Assembly (NCBI GenBank): GCA_964236735.1
Contig: CAXSFM010000011.1
Coordinates: 107,138 to 171,137, forward strand
Length of the DNA: 64,000 bases
Reading direction: 5' to 3'
Origin: JAIVJG01 sp964236735
GTDB taxonomy: Bacteria; Acidobacteriota; Blastocatellia; Pyrinomonadales; Pyrinomonadaceae
Below are positions 1-9,037 of the stretch, piece after piece; within the stretch, counting starts at the first letter, position 1; each line of letters begins with the position of its first letter. Below the pieces are notes generated by a model that was not told the DNA's origin, did no database searches, and worked only from the letters and a program-made list of their open reading frames with translations. A program made the position numbers and the translations under genes.

Positions 1-680
1 TCACTGGCAATCTTTGAAAGCACGACGCTCAGAGGTTGTTTGTTTGCTCGGACGCTAATCTGATTTTTAGCGTATGAAACCTTCAGCGGCATGGCCTCTT
101 CTCTTTTTTTCTGCGTCTCAGCATCGCCGGTGCCTTCTTCCGTGTCACCTTCGATGAGAATGGCTTCTGAATTACCCTTGACCGTTTCGTTTATTGACGG
201 CGGTCTTTCATTGAGCGCCTGTAAATAAATGGCGAGAATTTGTGGCTGAAACTGCCCGCCTCCTATCTCATAATCAATGTAAGCATGTGGAGCGAGCATC
301 CTGATTACAGCTTCAATATTCATTCCGGCCAAATCCACAGTCACGCGCTGCTTGACCATGATGGAACTCAGTTTGACGGGAACTTTCAGAATTCTACTTA
401 ATTCTTCAGTTATCTCACTCAGTTTCGCTTCCTTAGATTTGACGGAAAAAGTTTGTGGCGTGCCCTTGCTGACCTTAACGCTCCATTTGCCTTTTTCCGG
501 GTCTGACGAAAGCTGATCTTTAGCGGTCTCGCCTTTTGCCTGTGTCGTCGCCCTTCCCGGCACAGCGCCTTCACTCGACGGAGTCTGGCCGCGCAGGATG
601 GCGGGTGAAATTATGAATGCGAAGGTGAAACCGGACAACACCAAAAAGCGGCGACCGTTAATTTTCAAGTACTGCCTCAT
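1..680 (-). CDS. Secretin/STN-like exported protein, C-terminus outside window
   Basis: Reading on the minus strand, an open frame starts at an ATG at 680 and runs without a stop off the left edge, giving about 226 residues. The N-terminus has basic residues followed by a hydrophobic stretch (about residues 12-28, LVLSGFTFAFIIS) that looks like a signal peptide or anchor. A Gln/Thr/Ser/Lys-rich linker follows. Residues about 72-130 (SVKSKEAKLSEI, RILKVPVKLS, VTVDLAGMNIEAVIRML) resemble the short STN domain found at the N-terminus of secretins and TonB receptors. Residues near the cut end (ANKQPLSVVLSKIA) look like the start of a second such repeat. It could be a secretin-type outer-membrane protein or a smaller periplasmic one; the missing C-terminus decides this. 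Family call is moderate, reality of the gene is high. Confidence 0.7.
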   Translation of the reverse strand, partial: MRQYLKINGRRFLVLSGFTFAFIISPAILRGQTPSSEGAVPGRATTQAKGETAKDQLSSDPEKGKWSVKVSKGTPQTFSVKSKEAKLSEITEELSRILKVPVKLSSIMVKQRVTVDLAGMNIEAVIRMLAPHAYIDYEIGGGQFQPQILAIYLQALNERPPSINETVKGNSEAILIEGDTEEGTGDAETQKKREEAMPLKVSYAKNQISVRANKQPLSVVLSKIAS

Positions 681-992
681 TCAAAAACAATTCCCTTATT
701 AACGACTCTCAACTTGAGAGCCTTTTTCCAGCATCCTGATAAGTGAAATCAAATAATGTGCGGGCGATCCAATTCGACGGAAAGCGCCAACTCAAGATGT
801 TCCAATACGGGCAAGCGGAAACTAACATAAATGATGTATCGCGTCAACGGGTGTCACATAAATTACTCCGAGATGGACGCTTTTTATAGATTTAAGGCAA
901 ACCACGTTGAAAACCACAACCCCTTCAACTTCCGTCACGGCTGGTTTCCAATGACGGCCAAAATCAAATCATCATTACCAGAGACGTTTGAC
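681..992. other. Non-coding stretch between two minus-strand genes
   Basis: This 312-base gap lies upstream of the secretin-like gene and downstream of the nucleotidyltransferase-like gene. A 68-codon plus-strand frame from 831 runs into the 3' end of the neighbouring gene but has no convincing ribosome binding site and no recognisable protein. It is more AT-rich than the flanking genes and probably holds the promoter of the gene at 680. I see no tRNA or clear hairpin. Confidence 0.5.
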
Positions 993-2189
993 TCAATGAT
1001 GCGCGCTTCCTTTGATAAGGAGTCGGAAGGGGCGTAGGAAATAATATAAAAATGCGAGCGACTTTGGTAAAGCGGTCATGGTTAAATCTCCATCCGTCGG
1101 CGTCAACATCAACTGGAGATAACGTCCTTTCTCAGCCCAACTTTTCCTCACAACGAGATTGAATCGCATGTTCTCGAAAAGACCGATGGCTTTGTAAGCG
1201 TCACTCTCAAACATGCGTGTGGCGACTTGTTCAGCGAGTCGCGCCGCATCACGATCTGCGAACGCTTGTTCACTGACATCATCCGGTATTTTGACATCTA
1301 GTAGATCACTCGCCAGTCTCAGCATCAACAAGAGCATCCGCACGTAACCTGACTCTCTGGCTTTGCCAAAAACGATTTCCCAGTCAAGCATTGGATGCGA
1401 GTTAATTAACTCCGCCACGTCGCAAATCCATGCGAGACGGTCCCATAAATGTTTCGTCCCATGCACGCATAACGACAACAACAGGTCTTCGGGTGAAAGC
1501 GTGGACACTTCTACATCGTTAATTGTTAACGTCTGTAGGCGTTCCCATAAAACTTCGGCCTGAAGCCCGCGCGCATAATTGTGGCTCGCGACTTCCCAGT
1601 GCAATTCCACCATCAAGCGGCCTTGCTCTCGAGTGAAAGGGAGATTGTGTTGCGTGCGTAGCAGCATGGATAACTGCGACGGCGACAGTGGAATCTGTGT
1701 TTGATATTCCTGCTGCTCAAGCAATTCGATGGCACACGCCACGTCACATTTACGCACCATCACGTCGAGGTCAACGAAACGACGTAGAGACAGATTTCCG
1801 TATGCGGCCAGCGCCAGCGCGGGGCCTTTGTATGGCACGGCTTCTATCCCGCCGGCTGCGAAATTTTTGAGCAAACGCACTAATTCGCCGGTCAGGAAAA
1901 TATTGCGCGCGGCGTTGTCACGGTAATTGTCTTTGAATCTCCGTAGATGTTCGGGCGATGCTGTTTCGGGCGCGCTCTCTTTTAATTGCCAGTAGAAAAG
2001 TTGAAGGATGGAATGGCGTTTCGCCAGATTGTAAAGATAGTTCCAATCAATTTCCCCCGCGAGCAGAGCTTTGATTCGGACAGTCCTCGAAGCGTCTTTT
2101 CTCGCGTGCGCGCAACAGAGTAAAAGCTCGTGCTCAGGACGCGACAACACATTTTGTTTGATACTTGTGCGGGGTGCTGATGAAGTCAT
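993..2189 (-). CDS. NTP_transf_5 nucleotidyltransferase-family protein
   Basis: A 398-residue protein of the uncharacterised nucleotidyltransferase family NTP_transf_5 (PF14907). The conserved core is visible: YKGPAL at residues 120-125, followed by RRFVDLDVMV with the acidic DLD at 140-142, the likely metal-binding pair of a Pol-beta-type fold. The helical remainder (SPEDLLLSLCVHGTKH, LAWICDVAELI) is typical of the family. In other bacteria such genes often accompany exopolysaccharide or exosortase loci, but none is seen here. The ATG at 2189 is preferred over an adjoining TTG. The substrate is unknown. Confidence 0.75.
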   Translation of the reverse strand: MTSSAPRTSIKQNVLSRPEHELLLCCAHARKDASRTVRIKALLAGEIDWNYLYNLAKRHSILQLFYWQLKESAPETASPEHLRRFKDNYRDNAARNIFLTGELVRLLKNFAAGGIEAVPYKGPALALAAYGNLSLRRFVDLDVMVRKCDVACAIELLEQQEYQTQIPLSPSQLSMLLRTQHNLPFTREQGRLMVELHWEVASHNYARGLQAEVLWERLQTLTINDVEVSTLSPEDLLLSLCVHGTKHLWDRLAWICDVAELINSHPMLDWEIVFGKARESGYVRMLLLMLRLASDLLDVKIPDDVSEQAFADRDAARLAEQVATRMFESDAYKAIGLFENMRFNLVVRKSWAEKGRYLQLMLTPTDGDLTMTALPKSLAFLYYFLRPFRLLIKGSAHH

Positions 2190-2250
2190 CAATCAGGTTA
2201 GGCGTGCTGAAAAGTCTGAGATGTGGAGCATCTTCCGTCCGCCTCTGTCA

Positions 2251-2904
2251 TCAAAGTTTGACCGCATAACCCAGCCCATCGCCAACGGGGAGGACTACCG
2301 CCAGCAATTGTGGATGATTGATGAAGCGTTGATTGAATTGGCGCAACGCCTGTGTCGAAGCCTCCTGATCTGGACTGCGAATCTCGCCTGCCACTTGCCC
2401 GCCCCAGAGCAGATTGTCAACCACGACCACTCCGCCCGCGCGCAACAGAGGCAGCGCGAGTTCGAGATAGCCGCCGTACTCTACTTTCAACGCATCAATA
2501 AAGACCATGTCAAACATTTCATTGAGTCCGGGCAGAACTTTGAGCGCTTCTCCACGCTCGACGCGGACGCGCTCGCGCAATCCCGCTTTGGTTAAGTAGC
2601 TCTCGCTCAACTTGATCATTTCATCGCTCGGCTCGATGGTCACGAGCAGGCCGTCAACAGGCAGAGCGCGGGCGAGATGTATGACGGAGTAACCAATCGC
2701 CATTCCGATTTCGAGGATTTTGCGCGCGCCAATGTTGCGTGCGGTGATTTCTAAAAATCTTGCCACTTCGCGATCCGCTATCGGCACGTGATGTTCGGCT
2801 GCATAATTTTCCATTTCCTCAAGCAGCCCCGTGCTGGCAGGCAAAAGCCTGTCGAGGTACTCGGCTTGCTCACTACGAATGATGGCATCAAGGCTGTCTT
2901 TCAT
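2251..2904 (-). CDS. Class I SAM-dependent O-methyltransferase (CCoAOMT-like)
   Basis: A 217-residue protein of the caffeoyl-CoA/catechol O-methyltransferase family, which uses S-adenosylmethionine and a divalent metal to methylate hydroxyl groups. Motif I is LEIGMAIGYS (about 64-73), the acidic residue that holds the ribose is E91 (VTIEPSDEM), and metal-site candidates are D137 (VFIDALK) and the DN of VVVDNLLWGG (about 168-177). Length fits the family. The start has a GGAG site 8 nt upstream. It lies 61 bp downstream of the NTP_transf_5 gene's start, same strand, so the two may not share a transcript start. Substrate cannot be read from sequence. Confidence 0.85.
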   Translation of the reverse strand: MKDSLDAIIRSEQAEYLDRLLPASTGLLEEMENYAAEHHVPIADREVARFLEITARNIGARKILEIGMAIGYSVIHLARALPVDGLLVTIEPSDEMIKLSESYLTKAGLRERVRVERGEALKVLPGLNEMFDMVFIDALKVEYGGYLELALPLLRAGGVVVVDNLLWGGQVAGEIRSPDQEASTQALRQFNQRFINHPQLLAVVLPVGDGLGYAVKL

Positions 2905-3082
2905 ATTTGGCGCTCCATAATTTATTCGTGTTGAAGAACTTCGAGTTTAGACACTACCTGTCAGTTATGCAAAACCTGACCTCGCATTTTCGATTCGTGT
3001 CGCTCGATGCTTCTCAACTCATCCAAGCTCACGCAAGACTCAATCAAAGGTGTTGACATCTTATCGCCTGCCACACAATTTT

Positions 3083-4555
3083 TCATGCGTCCGTCTCATC
3101 GTTTGTTTCTTCCGCGCCAACCGAGACGTAACGACGCGCCAGCCCCAACTCGCGCAATTTGTGCTGCAAGGACTGCCGGTGCATCCCTAACATCGAGGCC
3201 GCGCGCGTGACGTTTCCCCCTGATTCCTCAAGACAACGTGTGATGTAGAGACGCTCGAATTCTCTCCGGTCTTCGCGAAAATCCGAAGTGTAGGGAACAT
3301 TAACGGCTCCGGCATCAAGCTCAGTGGTGGCGATACTACCGCCCGCGCCTAGCTTCGCGTCGAGTTCAACGGGCAGATCGCGCGCCGTCAACTCTTCGCC
3401 TTCCGCCAGAATCATGGCACGCTCGATAGTATTTTTTAACTCGCGCACATTGCCCGGCCAAGCATACTCGACGAGTTTTCTTAACGCCGAAGCGTTGAGG
3501 CTGCGTGCGGGAAGCCCGTAACGCTCCGCTGCCTGCCGCGCAAAATTTTCGGCCAGCAGCGGGATGTCTTCGCGTCTCTCGCGCAGCGGCGCGACGAGGA
3601 TGGTCACGACCTGCAAGCGATAAAAAAGGTCTGCGCGGAAATTCCCCGCCTCGATTTCCTGTTCGAGATGACGATGTGTCGCGCTCACGATTCGCACGTC
3701 AACTGGAATTGAGTCCGACCCGCCGAGCCTTTCGATGCGCCGCTCTTCCAGCGCGCGGAGCAGCTTGGCCTGCACGTTCGCGCTCATATCTCCGATCTCG
3801 TCGAGAAACAGCGTCCCGCCGTCAGCCTGTTCAAATTTCCCTTGACGCCGAGTTGTCGCGCCCGTGAATGCACCTTTCTCGTGGCCGAATAGTTCCGACT
3901 CGATTAACTCGGACGGCAGCGCGGCGCAGTTGACCGCCACGAATGCGCCTCGACTTCGCGTCGCGTGTCGCTCGTGCAACTCACGCGCGACAAGCTCTTT
4001 TCCCGTCCCCGACTCGCCGCGCACGAGCACGGTCGCATTCGTCTCAGCCACTTTCTCAATCAACGCGCGCACATTTTTGATGGCTTCGGATTCCCCGATG
4101 AGCGGGCCGCGTCTGGCCGTCTCAAGCTCGACCTGACGCCGGAGCGTCTGATTCTCACGGCGCAGGCGGATCGTCTCCAGAGAATTCTTGACGACCAAAC
4201 GCAACTCATCAACTTCAAATGGCTTGGAGAGATAATCATGCGCGCCGGCCTTGATGACTTCGACCGCCATGCGCTCTGAGCCGTAAGCGGTAATCATCAC
4301 GACGAGCGGCGACTGTTCGCCGTGCTTCGACAACTCGCGCAGAAAATCCAGACCGCTCTCGCCCGGCAAATTCACGTCGAGCAGAATCAAGTCCGTCTGT
4401 GCTGCCTTGAGAATCGTGCGCGCCTCCGCGACGCTTCCCGCCTCCGTGATTTCATAGTTGAAGCTGCTCAACGCGCGGCTCATCCCGTAACGCGCTGCCT
4501 CCTCATCATCCACGATGAGCAGAGACGCTTTACCTTTCGTTTCTTTAATAGCCAT
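3083..4555 (-). CDS. Sigma-54-dependent response regulator (NtrC/AtoC type)
   Basis: A 490-residue transcription activator in three parts. The receiver domain has D16/D17 and the phosphoacceptor D60 (LILLDVNLPG), with K111 in LSKPF. The AAA+ sigma-54 interaction domain has a Walker A GESGTGKE (180-187), the sigma-54-contacting loop GAFTGA (228-233) and Walker B GGTLFLDEIGDM (about 247-258). The C-terminal Fis-type helix-turn-helix is GNVTRAASMLGMHRQSL (about 447-463). Phosphorylation should trigger oligomerisation and open sigma-54 promoters. It follows its likely kinase (4756-6933) on the same strand. The ATG at 4555 has GAGGA 7 nt upstream and is preferred over a TTG one codon earlier. Targets are not visible. 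Confidence 0.95.
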   Translation of the reverse strand: MAIKETKGKASLLIVDDEEAARYGMSRALSSFNYEITEAGSVAEARTILKAAQTDLILLDVNLPGESGLDFLRELSKHGEQSPLVVMITAYGSERMAVEVIKAGAHDYLSKPFEVDELRLVVKNSLETIRLRRENQTLRRQVELETARRGPLIGESEAIKNVRALIEKVAETNATVLVRGESGTGKELVARELHERHATRSRGAFVAVNCAALPSELIESELFGHEKGAFTGATTRRQGKFEQADGGTLFLDEIGDMSANVQAKLLRALEERRIERLGGSDSIPVDVRIVSATHRHLEQEIEAGNFRADLFYRLQVVTILVAPLRERREDIPLLAENFARQAAERYGLPARSLNASALRKLVEYAWPGNVRELKNTIERAMILAEGEELTARDLPVELDAKLGAGGSIATTELDAGAVNVPYTSDFREDRREFERLYITRCLEESGGNVTRAASMLGMHRQSLQHKLRELGLARRYVSVGAEETNDETDA

Positions 4556-4631
4556 CAATCATTCCTCGTCAACTACAGTCTTTTAAGACTGCGAGTATTT
4601 ATAGCGGGTTGCAAGCGGGTGTGAACTCCGT

Positions 4632-4701
4632 CAGTACCGCGAGCGATAGCGAGCGGGTCTGCTCACTTAGGATGACCCGCTCGCTATCGCTCGCGGTACT
4701 G
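4632..4701. repeat. Perfect 28-bp inverted repeat, 14-nt loop
   Basis: Arms at 4632-4659 and 4674-4701 are exact reverse complements; the loop is 4660-4673. Each arm carries a short direct repeat GCGAGCG-ata-GCGAGCG. It lies between the kinase stop and the regulator gene start. No T-run follows either arm, so it looks more like a REP/MITE-type palindrome than a terminator. Folded in RNA it could attenuate or stabilise the junction between the kinase and regulator messages. Confidence 0.9.
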
Positions 4702-4755
4702 ATTGTCAGTCCCTGCGCCAGAGGTCACATGCCATTGCAACTGCTATAGAAGCCT

Positions 4756-6933
4756 CTAACCGCCGAGAGGCACGACCAATTCAAAACGCGCGCCGGTTCC
4801 ATTGACCGAATCCACGAGACGCGCCACGCCGCCGACTTCTTCGATTCGTTTACGAACGATAGCCAGCCCCAAGCCTGTCCCGCGCTGCTTCGTAGTGAAG
4901 AACGGTTCCCAGATGCGTTGTCTGTCATCTCTGGCAATGCCCTGCCCTTCATCCTGCACCAGAAGGTAAAGTTTCTCGTTCTCGACACTCCCTTTGATGA
5001 GAACACTTCCTCCGGCCTGTGTCGCCTGCAACGCATTAAGGATGAGATTCGAGAGCGCATCGCGTAAGGCAGTCGCACAGGCTCCATCAAGTTGAGCGTT
5101 CGAGAAATCAAAACTGTGTCCAATTCTCACTCCACGCTTCTCCGCCTCGCTGCTGAAGAGATGAATGATTGAAAGCACAAGCTCGTCGGCTTGCTGCGAC
5201 GTTTCCTCGTGCGGCGTGATGCGCGCGAAGTTGAGCATCTGCGAGACGCTGCGTCCCAGACGATCTGTCTCGCTGATAATTAAAGAGAGATCGCGTTCAT
5301 AGACATTTTTCAGCGCGGCATCTTCGCGCATGACCTGCGCGATTGACTTGATGGCTGAAAGCGGATTCTTGATCTCGTGCGCCACAGTCGCCGCCATTTG
5401 CCCCAATGCGGCGAGACGCTCGCCATGCGCGACCTGACGCTCAAGCCGCACGTTTTCTTCTACCAGACGACAATCTTCGATGGCTATCGCGACTTGCCCC
5501 GCGAGTATTTCCAACATCGAGCGCACGTCATAAGTCAGCGCGTCCGGCGCGGCGTCAATCAACATCCAACCGACAGTATGTTTCTCTCGATTCAAAGGCA
5601 AAGCCAGTTCGTAACCAAGCCGTCGCAAATTTTCATCGCCCTCCAAAGTCGCGCCATCTGTCCGTCGCGCATGTTTGAAAAGTTCCCAAGCCTCAGCGTC
5701 ATCGCTCGACGGCCCACTATCTCTTCTTATATTTGCCGGAGCACCCACACTGCGCTCTTCAACGACTGATGCGTCGCTCACTTTCATCTGCTTACCGTTT
5801 GTTGTATTTTGCTCGCCCAGACCTCCGGCATTATCGGACGCGGGTATTTTTCCGCTTAATTCAATCACGCGCACGCGACGCAAGCCGAGTCCGGCGGCGG
5901 TTCGCTCTTCCACGAAATGCAGAAGCTCCGGCAGTTGCCTGTACTTGCCCGCCTGCGCGCCGATACGCGCCACCACGTCTCTGTAAATCGCCGTCTCACG
6001 CTCGAAGAAGAGACGAAATCTATTATCAAGCCAGTGACGCAAGGGGGCCGCCGTGAGCGCGAGCATGAGAATCAAGATGGATTCGACGACGCCCATCCGC
6101 AAACCGTAACGCGCCGTCAACATTTCGCCGAGTTGACGTATGCCGTAGAGATAGACGACCAGCACGACGGCGGCGAACGAGGCGGCGATCAGACTTTCTT
6201 TGATGATCAGTTCGAGATAACGATAACGGTAGATGTGATACGCGAGCAGAGCGGTGGGCAAGAGCGAGCCGAGATTGGCGAAGGTTTTCAGATAGAGTCC
6301 GGCATCCGCGCCCTCGCCGATGCCGGCGGCGTAAACCCCGAAGATCATGGCGGCGATGCAGATGAAGGATGCCGCGAGCGTCCTCAATAAACGTCGCTCG
6401 CTCGCAGACCGGTTGAGATGAGCGATGAAGAGATCGGTGATGGCGACGAGGCACAGCACGTATGTCGCCCACAACGCGAATGGAAGGAGGAGTTTCGACA
6501 ACTTGACGAACATCGGCGCATATACGCCCTTCCACATTTTCGGAACCGCGTAGATGAGAAAGACGGTCGGGATGTACGAGAGATAGACGCGCACGCGCTC
6601 AGTTTTGTTAAGCGGTCTGTTGCGCGCGTCAGCCCAAAGGTACAGATGTACGTGAAGCAGGAGCGAGTAGGAAAACGTAATGCTGATGACGGCGCAGGAA
6701 TCAACGAAACGGAGAAATGTCAGCCATCCATCGTTCACGATGCCGAGCATCGAATAAGCCGCGACGATCAGATTCGCGCCATGCCACACGCCCATCGCGA
6801 GCGCCAGCACCATCAGCACGCGCTCGATGTCGCCGACCAGATGCCTGCGCTTGAAGAGCAATCCGCCGATCCAAAAATGCAGGGTCGCGGCCATGCTGTA
6901 ACCGATGAGTTGGATGACTTCGAGCAGCGTCAT
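4756..6933 (-). CDS. Membrane sensor histidine kinase with GAF-like domain
   Basis: A kinase of about 725 residues that should phosphorylate the sigma-54 regulator downstream. The N-terminal 300 residues contain about eight hydrophobic segments (for example MVLALAMGVWHGANLIVAAY and AVVLVVYLYGI), suggesting an integral-membrane sensor. Residues about 315-490 look like a GAF-type region (YELALPLNRE, LAGQVAIAIED). The HisKA box has H519 in TVAHEIKNPLSAI; the ATPase has the N box NLILNALQA (about 629), DEGQGI (about 661) and GTGLGLAI (about 685). The upstream TTG at 6963 lies inside a terminator hairpin, so ATG 6933 is chosen, but neither has a clear ribosome binding site. The signal sensed is unknown. 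Confidence 0.92.
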   Translation of the reverse strand: MTLLEVIQLIGYSMAATLHFWIGGLLFKRRHLVGDIERVLMVLALAMGVWHGANLIVAAYSMLGIVNDGWLTFLRFVDSCAVISITFSYSLLLHVHLYLWADARNRPLNKTERVRVYLSYIPTVFLIYAVPKMWKGVYAPMFVKLSKLLLPFALWATYVLCLVAITDLFIAHLNRSASERRLLRTLAASFICIAAMIFGVYAAGIGEGADAGLYLKTFANLGSLLPTALLAYHIYRYRYLELIIKESLIAASFAAVVLVVYLYGIRQLGEMLTARYGLRMGVVESILILMLALTAAPLRHWLDNRFRLFFERETAIYRDVVARIGAQAGKYRQLPELLHFVEERTAAGLGLRRVRVIELSGKIPASDNAGGLGEQNTTNGKQMKVSDASVVEERSVGAPANIRRDSGPSSDDAEAWELFKHARRTDGATLEGDENLRRLGYELALPLNREKHTVGWMLIDAAPDALTYDVRSMLEILAGQVAIAIEDCRLVEENVRLERQVAHGERLAALGQMAATVAHEIKNPLSAIKSIAQVMREDAALKNVYERDLSLIISETDRLGRSVSQMLNFARITPHEETSQQADELVLSIIHLFSSEAEKRGVRIGHSFDFSNAQLDGACATALRDALSNLILNALQATQAGGSVLIKGSVENEKLYLLVQDEGQGIARDDRQRIWEPFFTTKQRGTGLGLAIVRKRIEEVGGVARLVDSVNGTGARFELVVPLGG

Positions 6934-6940
6934 AACAATA

Positions 6941-6989
6941 AAAAGCGGACAGGTGATAAGCAAACGCGCTTATCTTATCACCTGTCCGC
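6941..6989 (-). terminator. Rho-independent terminator after ompA-like gene
   Basis: Perfect 16-bp arms at 6945-6960 and 6974-6989. Read on the minus strand the stem is followed at once by CTTTTTATTGTT. It sits just past the stop of the OmpA-like gene and just before the kinase start, so it probably separates these two transcripts. Confidence 0.8.
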
Positions 6990-7031
6990 CTGCAATTGTT
7001 GACTCAACGGTCAACGATGAGATTCGTTTTT

Positions 7032-8654
7032 TTAATCCTGACGATTGCCCTGCGCCGTCGTCGTCGCGCTTGAAGTTGATGGCACGAGCGTCACTTCGAT
7101 GCGCCGGTTGCGAAGCCGCCCGGCGGGCGTCGTGTTTGCGCCTAAGGGGTTCGACGCGCCCATCCCGTTGGCCTGTATGCGCGTGCCGTCCAAACCTGCG
7201 GAGACGAGCCGCCCGGCGAGAGCTTCGGCGCGATCCTGCGTCAACTTTTGCAGCGACGCTTCTTCGCCGCGACTGTCCGCGTATGCTTCGATGATGACGT
7301 TGAAGTCCGGGTTATTCGAGAGCAACGCGGCGAGCGGGTCAATCGTCGTCGCGGCGGCCTTCGGCGTCAGATCAGCAGCGCGCGCGCCATTCCACACAGA
7401 GTCGGGCAGTATCAACACTAACCCGCGCGCGGTCTCTTTCACCGTTCCAAAGCGCGCCAGCGAAAGCCGTAGCGCGCTCGCGGCTTCACGCAGGCGTGCG
7501 ACTCTCTGCTCATCTGCGGCGCGCGTCTGTTCGGCAGCGAGGCGTGCTTGCTCCGCGCTTCTCTCACCTTCGATGCGCGCCAGTTGAACTTTGGCATCCT
7601 CTGATGCGGCACGCGCGGCCTGTAATTCATCGCGCAGGCTGGCGACCTCATTTCGCAAGTCGCGCAACTGCTGGTTAGAGTTCGCCGCGTCGCGCTCGGC
7701 CAACTCGCGCGCGTGTTCTTCATTTCTCAGACGCTCGCGCATCTCCTGTATCTGCTGTGTGGCGGTAGCCGCGCTGTTCTCGGCCTCGCGGACAGCCGCG
7801 TCGCGTCGCGCCGTCTCGTCACGACGCTTGCGCGCGGCGGCACGCTCCTGCGCCGACTCTTCGGCTTTGACGGCGAGGCTCGTGGCCGTCCGCGCCGCAG
7901 AGTCAACTTCCGCTTCGACTCCATTCAAACGCCACGCATTCTCGGCTTTGTCCAATTGCTCAGTCGCAGCCTTCAACTCATTCTCGGCGTCGCGCTCTGC
8001 CCCCGCGTAGCGCGCGAGATTGACCGCCTGACGCGCGCCCAGGAGCGAGGTCGGCGTCCGCGCGTAATCTCTATCGGCCATGTCGGGGACGCGCGAGTCG
8101 TTGAAATAATCGCTTGAGTTGCCGAGATACTTGACGGCGACAGTCGCCACCTCTGCGTCGCCCGGATTGCGCGGCGGAAGATTTTCCAGCACGACCATCC
8201 GGCTCGGAGTGGTGACGAGAAAGTGCGGCTCGGCAGTGACGATGAGCGCGAACGTTTGCAGCGTCGTCGTGACATCAATTTTCGTGTTCACGATGAAGCT
8301 GCCGCCACGCTTAATCTCGCCGAGATTATCCGCATGGCCTTCGGGCGAAATGGCCCACAGCACGAACGTCGTATAGACGCCGCCCAGTTCAAAGGCGCGC
8401 GGCAAATTCTTAATCTCCATTTCGACGCGAGTGTTGCGCCGTCCTGAACGCTTGACCTTCGCCTCGCCCGACAGTCTGGGCAGTCTCGTCGTGCCGCGAA
8501 AATTGAGCGTGACGGACTGGTCGAGCGGATACGTGACGGCGACCGTCTCTCTCTTCAAGTCGCTCTGCGCGAGAACGGCAAGCGTGCCGCCCGACATCAA
8601 ACAGCAAATTAGAAATGAGAGACAGAGATGGAAAGGAGAGCGTAGGTATTTCAT
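7032..8654 (-). CDS. OmpA-family envelope protein with long coiled coil
   Basis: A 540-residue exported protein. Residues 1-30 form a signal peptide (basic start, hydrophobic LCLSFLICCLMSGGTLAVLA, then Q). Residues about 45-165 form a beta-rich domain. Residues about 190-390 are rich in Ala, Glu, Arg and Gln with heptad character, a long coiled coil. Residues about 430-525 are an OmpA C-terminal peptidoglycan-binding domain (FNVIIEAYADSRG, LTQDRAEALAGRLVSAGL, NRRIEVTLVPS). It probably ties the envelope to peptidoglycan. The ATG at 8654 has AAGGAG about 10 nt upstream and directly precedes the signal peptide; a longer frame to 8861 would overlap the next gene and is rejected. Confidence 0.9.
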   Translation of the reverse strand: MKYLRSPFHLCLSFLICCLMSGGTLAVLAQSDLKRETVAVTYPLDQSVTLNFRGTTRLPRLSGEAKVKRSGRRNTRVEMEIKNLPRAFELGGVYTTFVLWAISPEGHADNLGEIKRGGSFIVNTKIDVTTTLQTFALIVTAEPHFLVTTPSRMVVLENLPPRNPGDAEVATVAVKYLGNSSDYFNDSRVPDMADRDYARTPTSLLGARQAVNLARYAGAERDAENELKAATEQLDKAENAWRLNGVEAEVDSAARTATSLAVKAEESAQERAAARKRRDETARRDAAVREAENSAATATQQIQEMRERLRNEEHARELAERDAANSNQQLRDLRNEVASLRDELQAARAASEDAKVQLARIEGERSAEQARLAAEQTRAADEQRVARLREAASALRLSLARFGTVKETARGLVLILPDSVWNGARAADLTPKAAATTIDPLAALLSNNPDFNVIIEAYADSRGEEASLQKLTQDRAEALAGRLVSAGLDGTRIQANGMGASNPLGANTTPAGRLRNRRIEVTLVPSTSSATTTAQGNRQD

Positions 8655-8857
8655 CGTGACTTTACTCCTTACAAGCGTAAGCTTATCTGGCAACCGTGGC
8701 TTGACCTGCATCGCCAAGAACTTTTCACACGCCGCCATTGATTGATGCGCCCTGCGCGCAGGCTGTTGCCGCAGTTCGAGCAAGCCGTGAAGAAAGAAAA
8801 AGGCAAAAGTGAAGAGTTTCCCCTTCTTCTCTTGCCTGTGAAGTGTTAACGACAAAC

Positions 8858-9016
8858 TCACTTGTGTCCCGCGGCGCGTAGCTCGGCGATCAACTGCACG
8901 AAGGCGACGGCCACCGCGCAGAGCAAGAGGATGTGGATAAAACCCTCTTTGCCGAAGACAAATTTTCCCGCGAGCCAGATGGTAAAGAGCACGGCGGCCA
9001 GTATCCAGACATACAT
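8858..9016 (-). CDS. DUF5670/lmo0937-like small membrane protein
   Basis: A 52-residue frame, starting MYVWILAAVLFTIWLAGK and ending AELRAAGHK. It contains two hydrophobic helices (about 3-20 and 27-44) separated by a short FGKEGFIH turn. This matches the pattern of the lmo0937/DUF5670 small membrane proteins, which have a helix, a GGFIH-like turn and a second helix. The function of that family is unknown. It is on the same strand as its neighbours, 21 bp after the propeller gene stop and about 200 bp before the OmpA-like start, so it may share their transcript. The gene call rests on the family pattern. Confidence 0.7.
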   Translation of the reverse strand: MYVWILAAVLFTIWLAGKFVFGKEGFIHILLLCAVAVAFVQLIAELRAAGHK

Positions 9017-9037
9017 AGAATTTGTCTTCTCGCCCTC

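Noticed and set aside
831..1037. 68-codon plus-strand frame
   Set aside because: No ribosome binding site, no recognisable family, and it overlaps the 3' end of the nucleotidyltransferase-like gene.
4632..4701. Palindrome as a rho-independent terminator
   Set aside because: No T-run on either strand and the loop is 14 nt; better as a REP-like repeat.
7045..7587. Long plus-strand frames opposite the OmpA-like and propeller genes
   Set aside because: Typical shadows in GC-rich DNA; Ala/Arg/Ser-rich with no domains, while the minus-strand genes have clear domains.
8655..8861. 69-residue N-terminal extension of the OmpA-like protein
   Set aside because: Overlaps the small membrane gene; the downstream ATG has AAGGAG and precedes a signal peptide.
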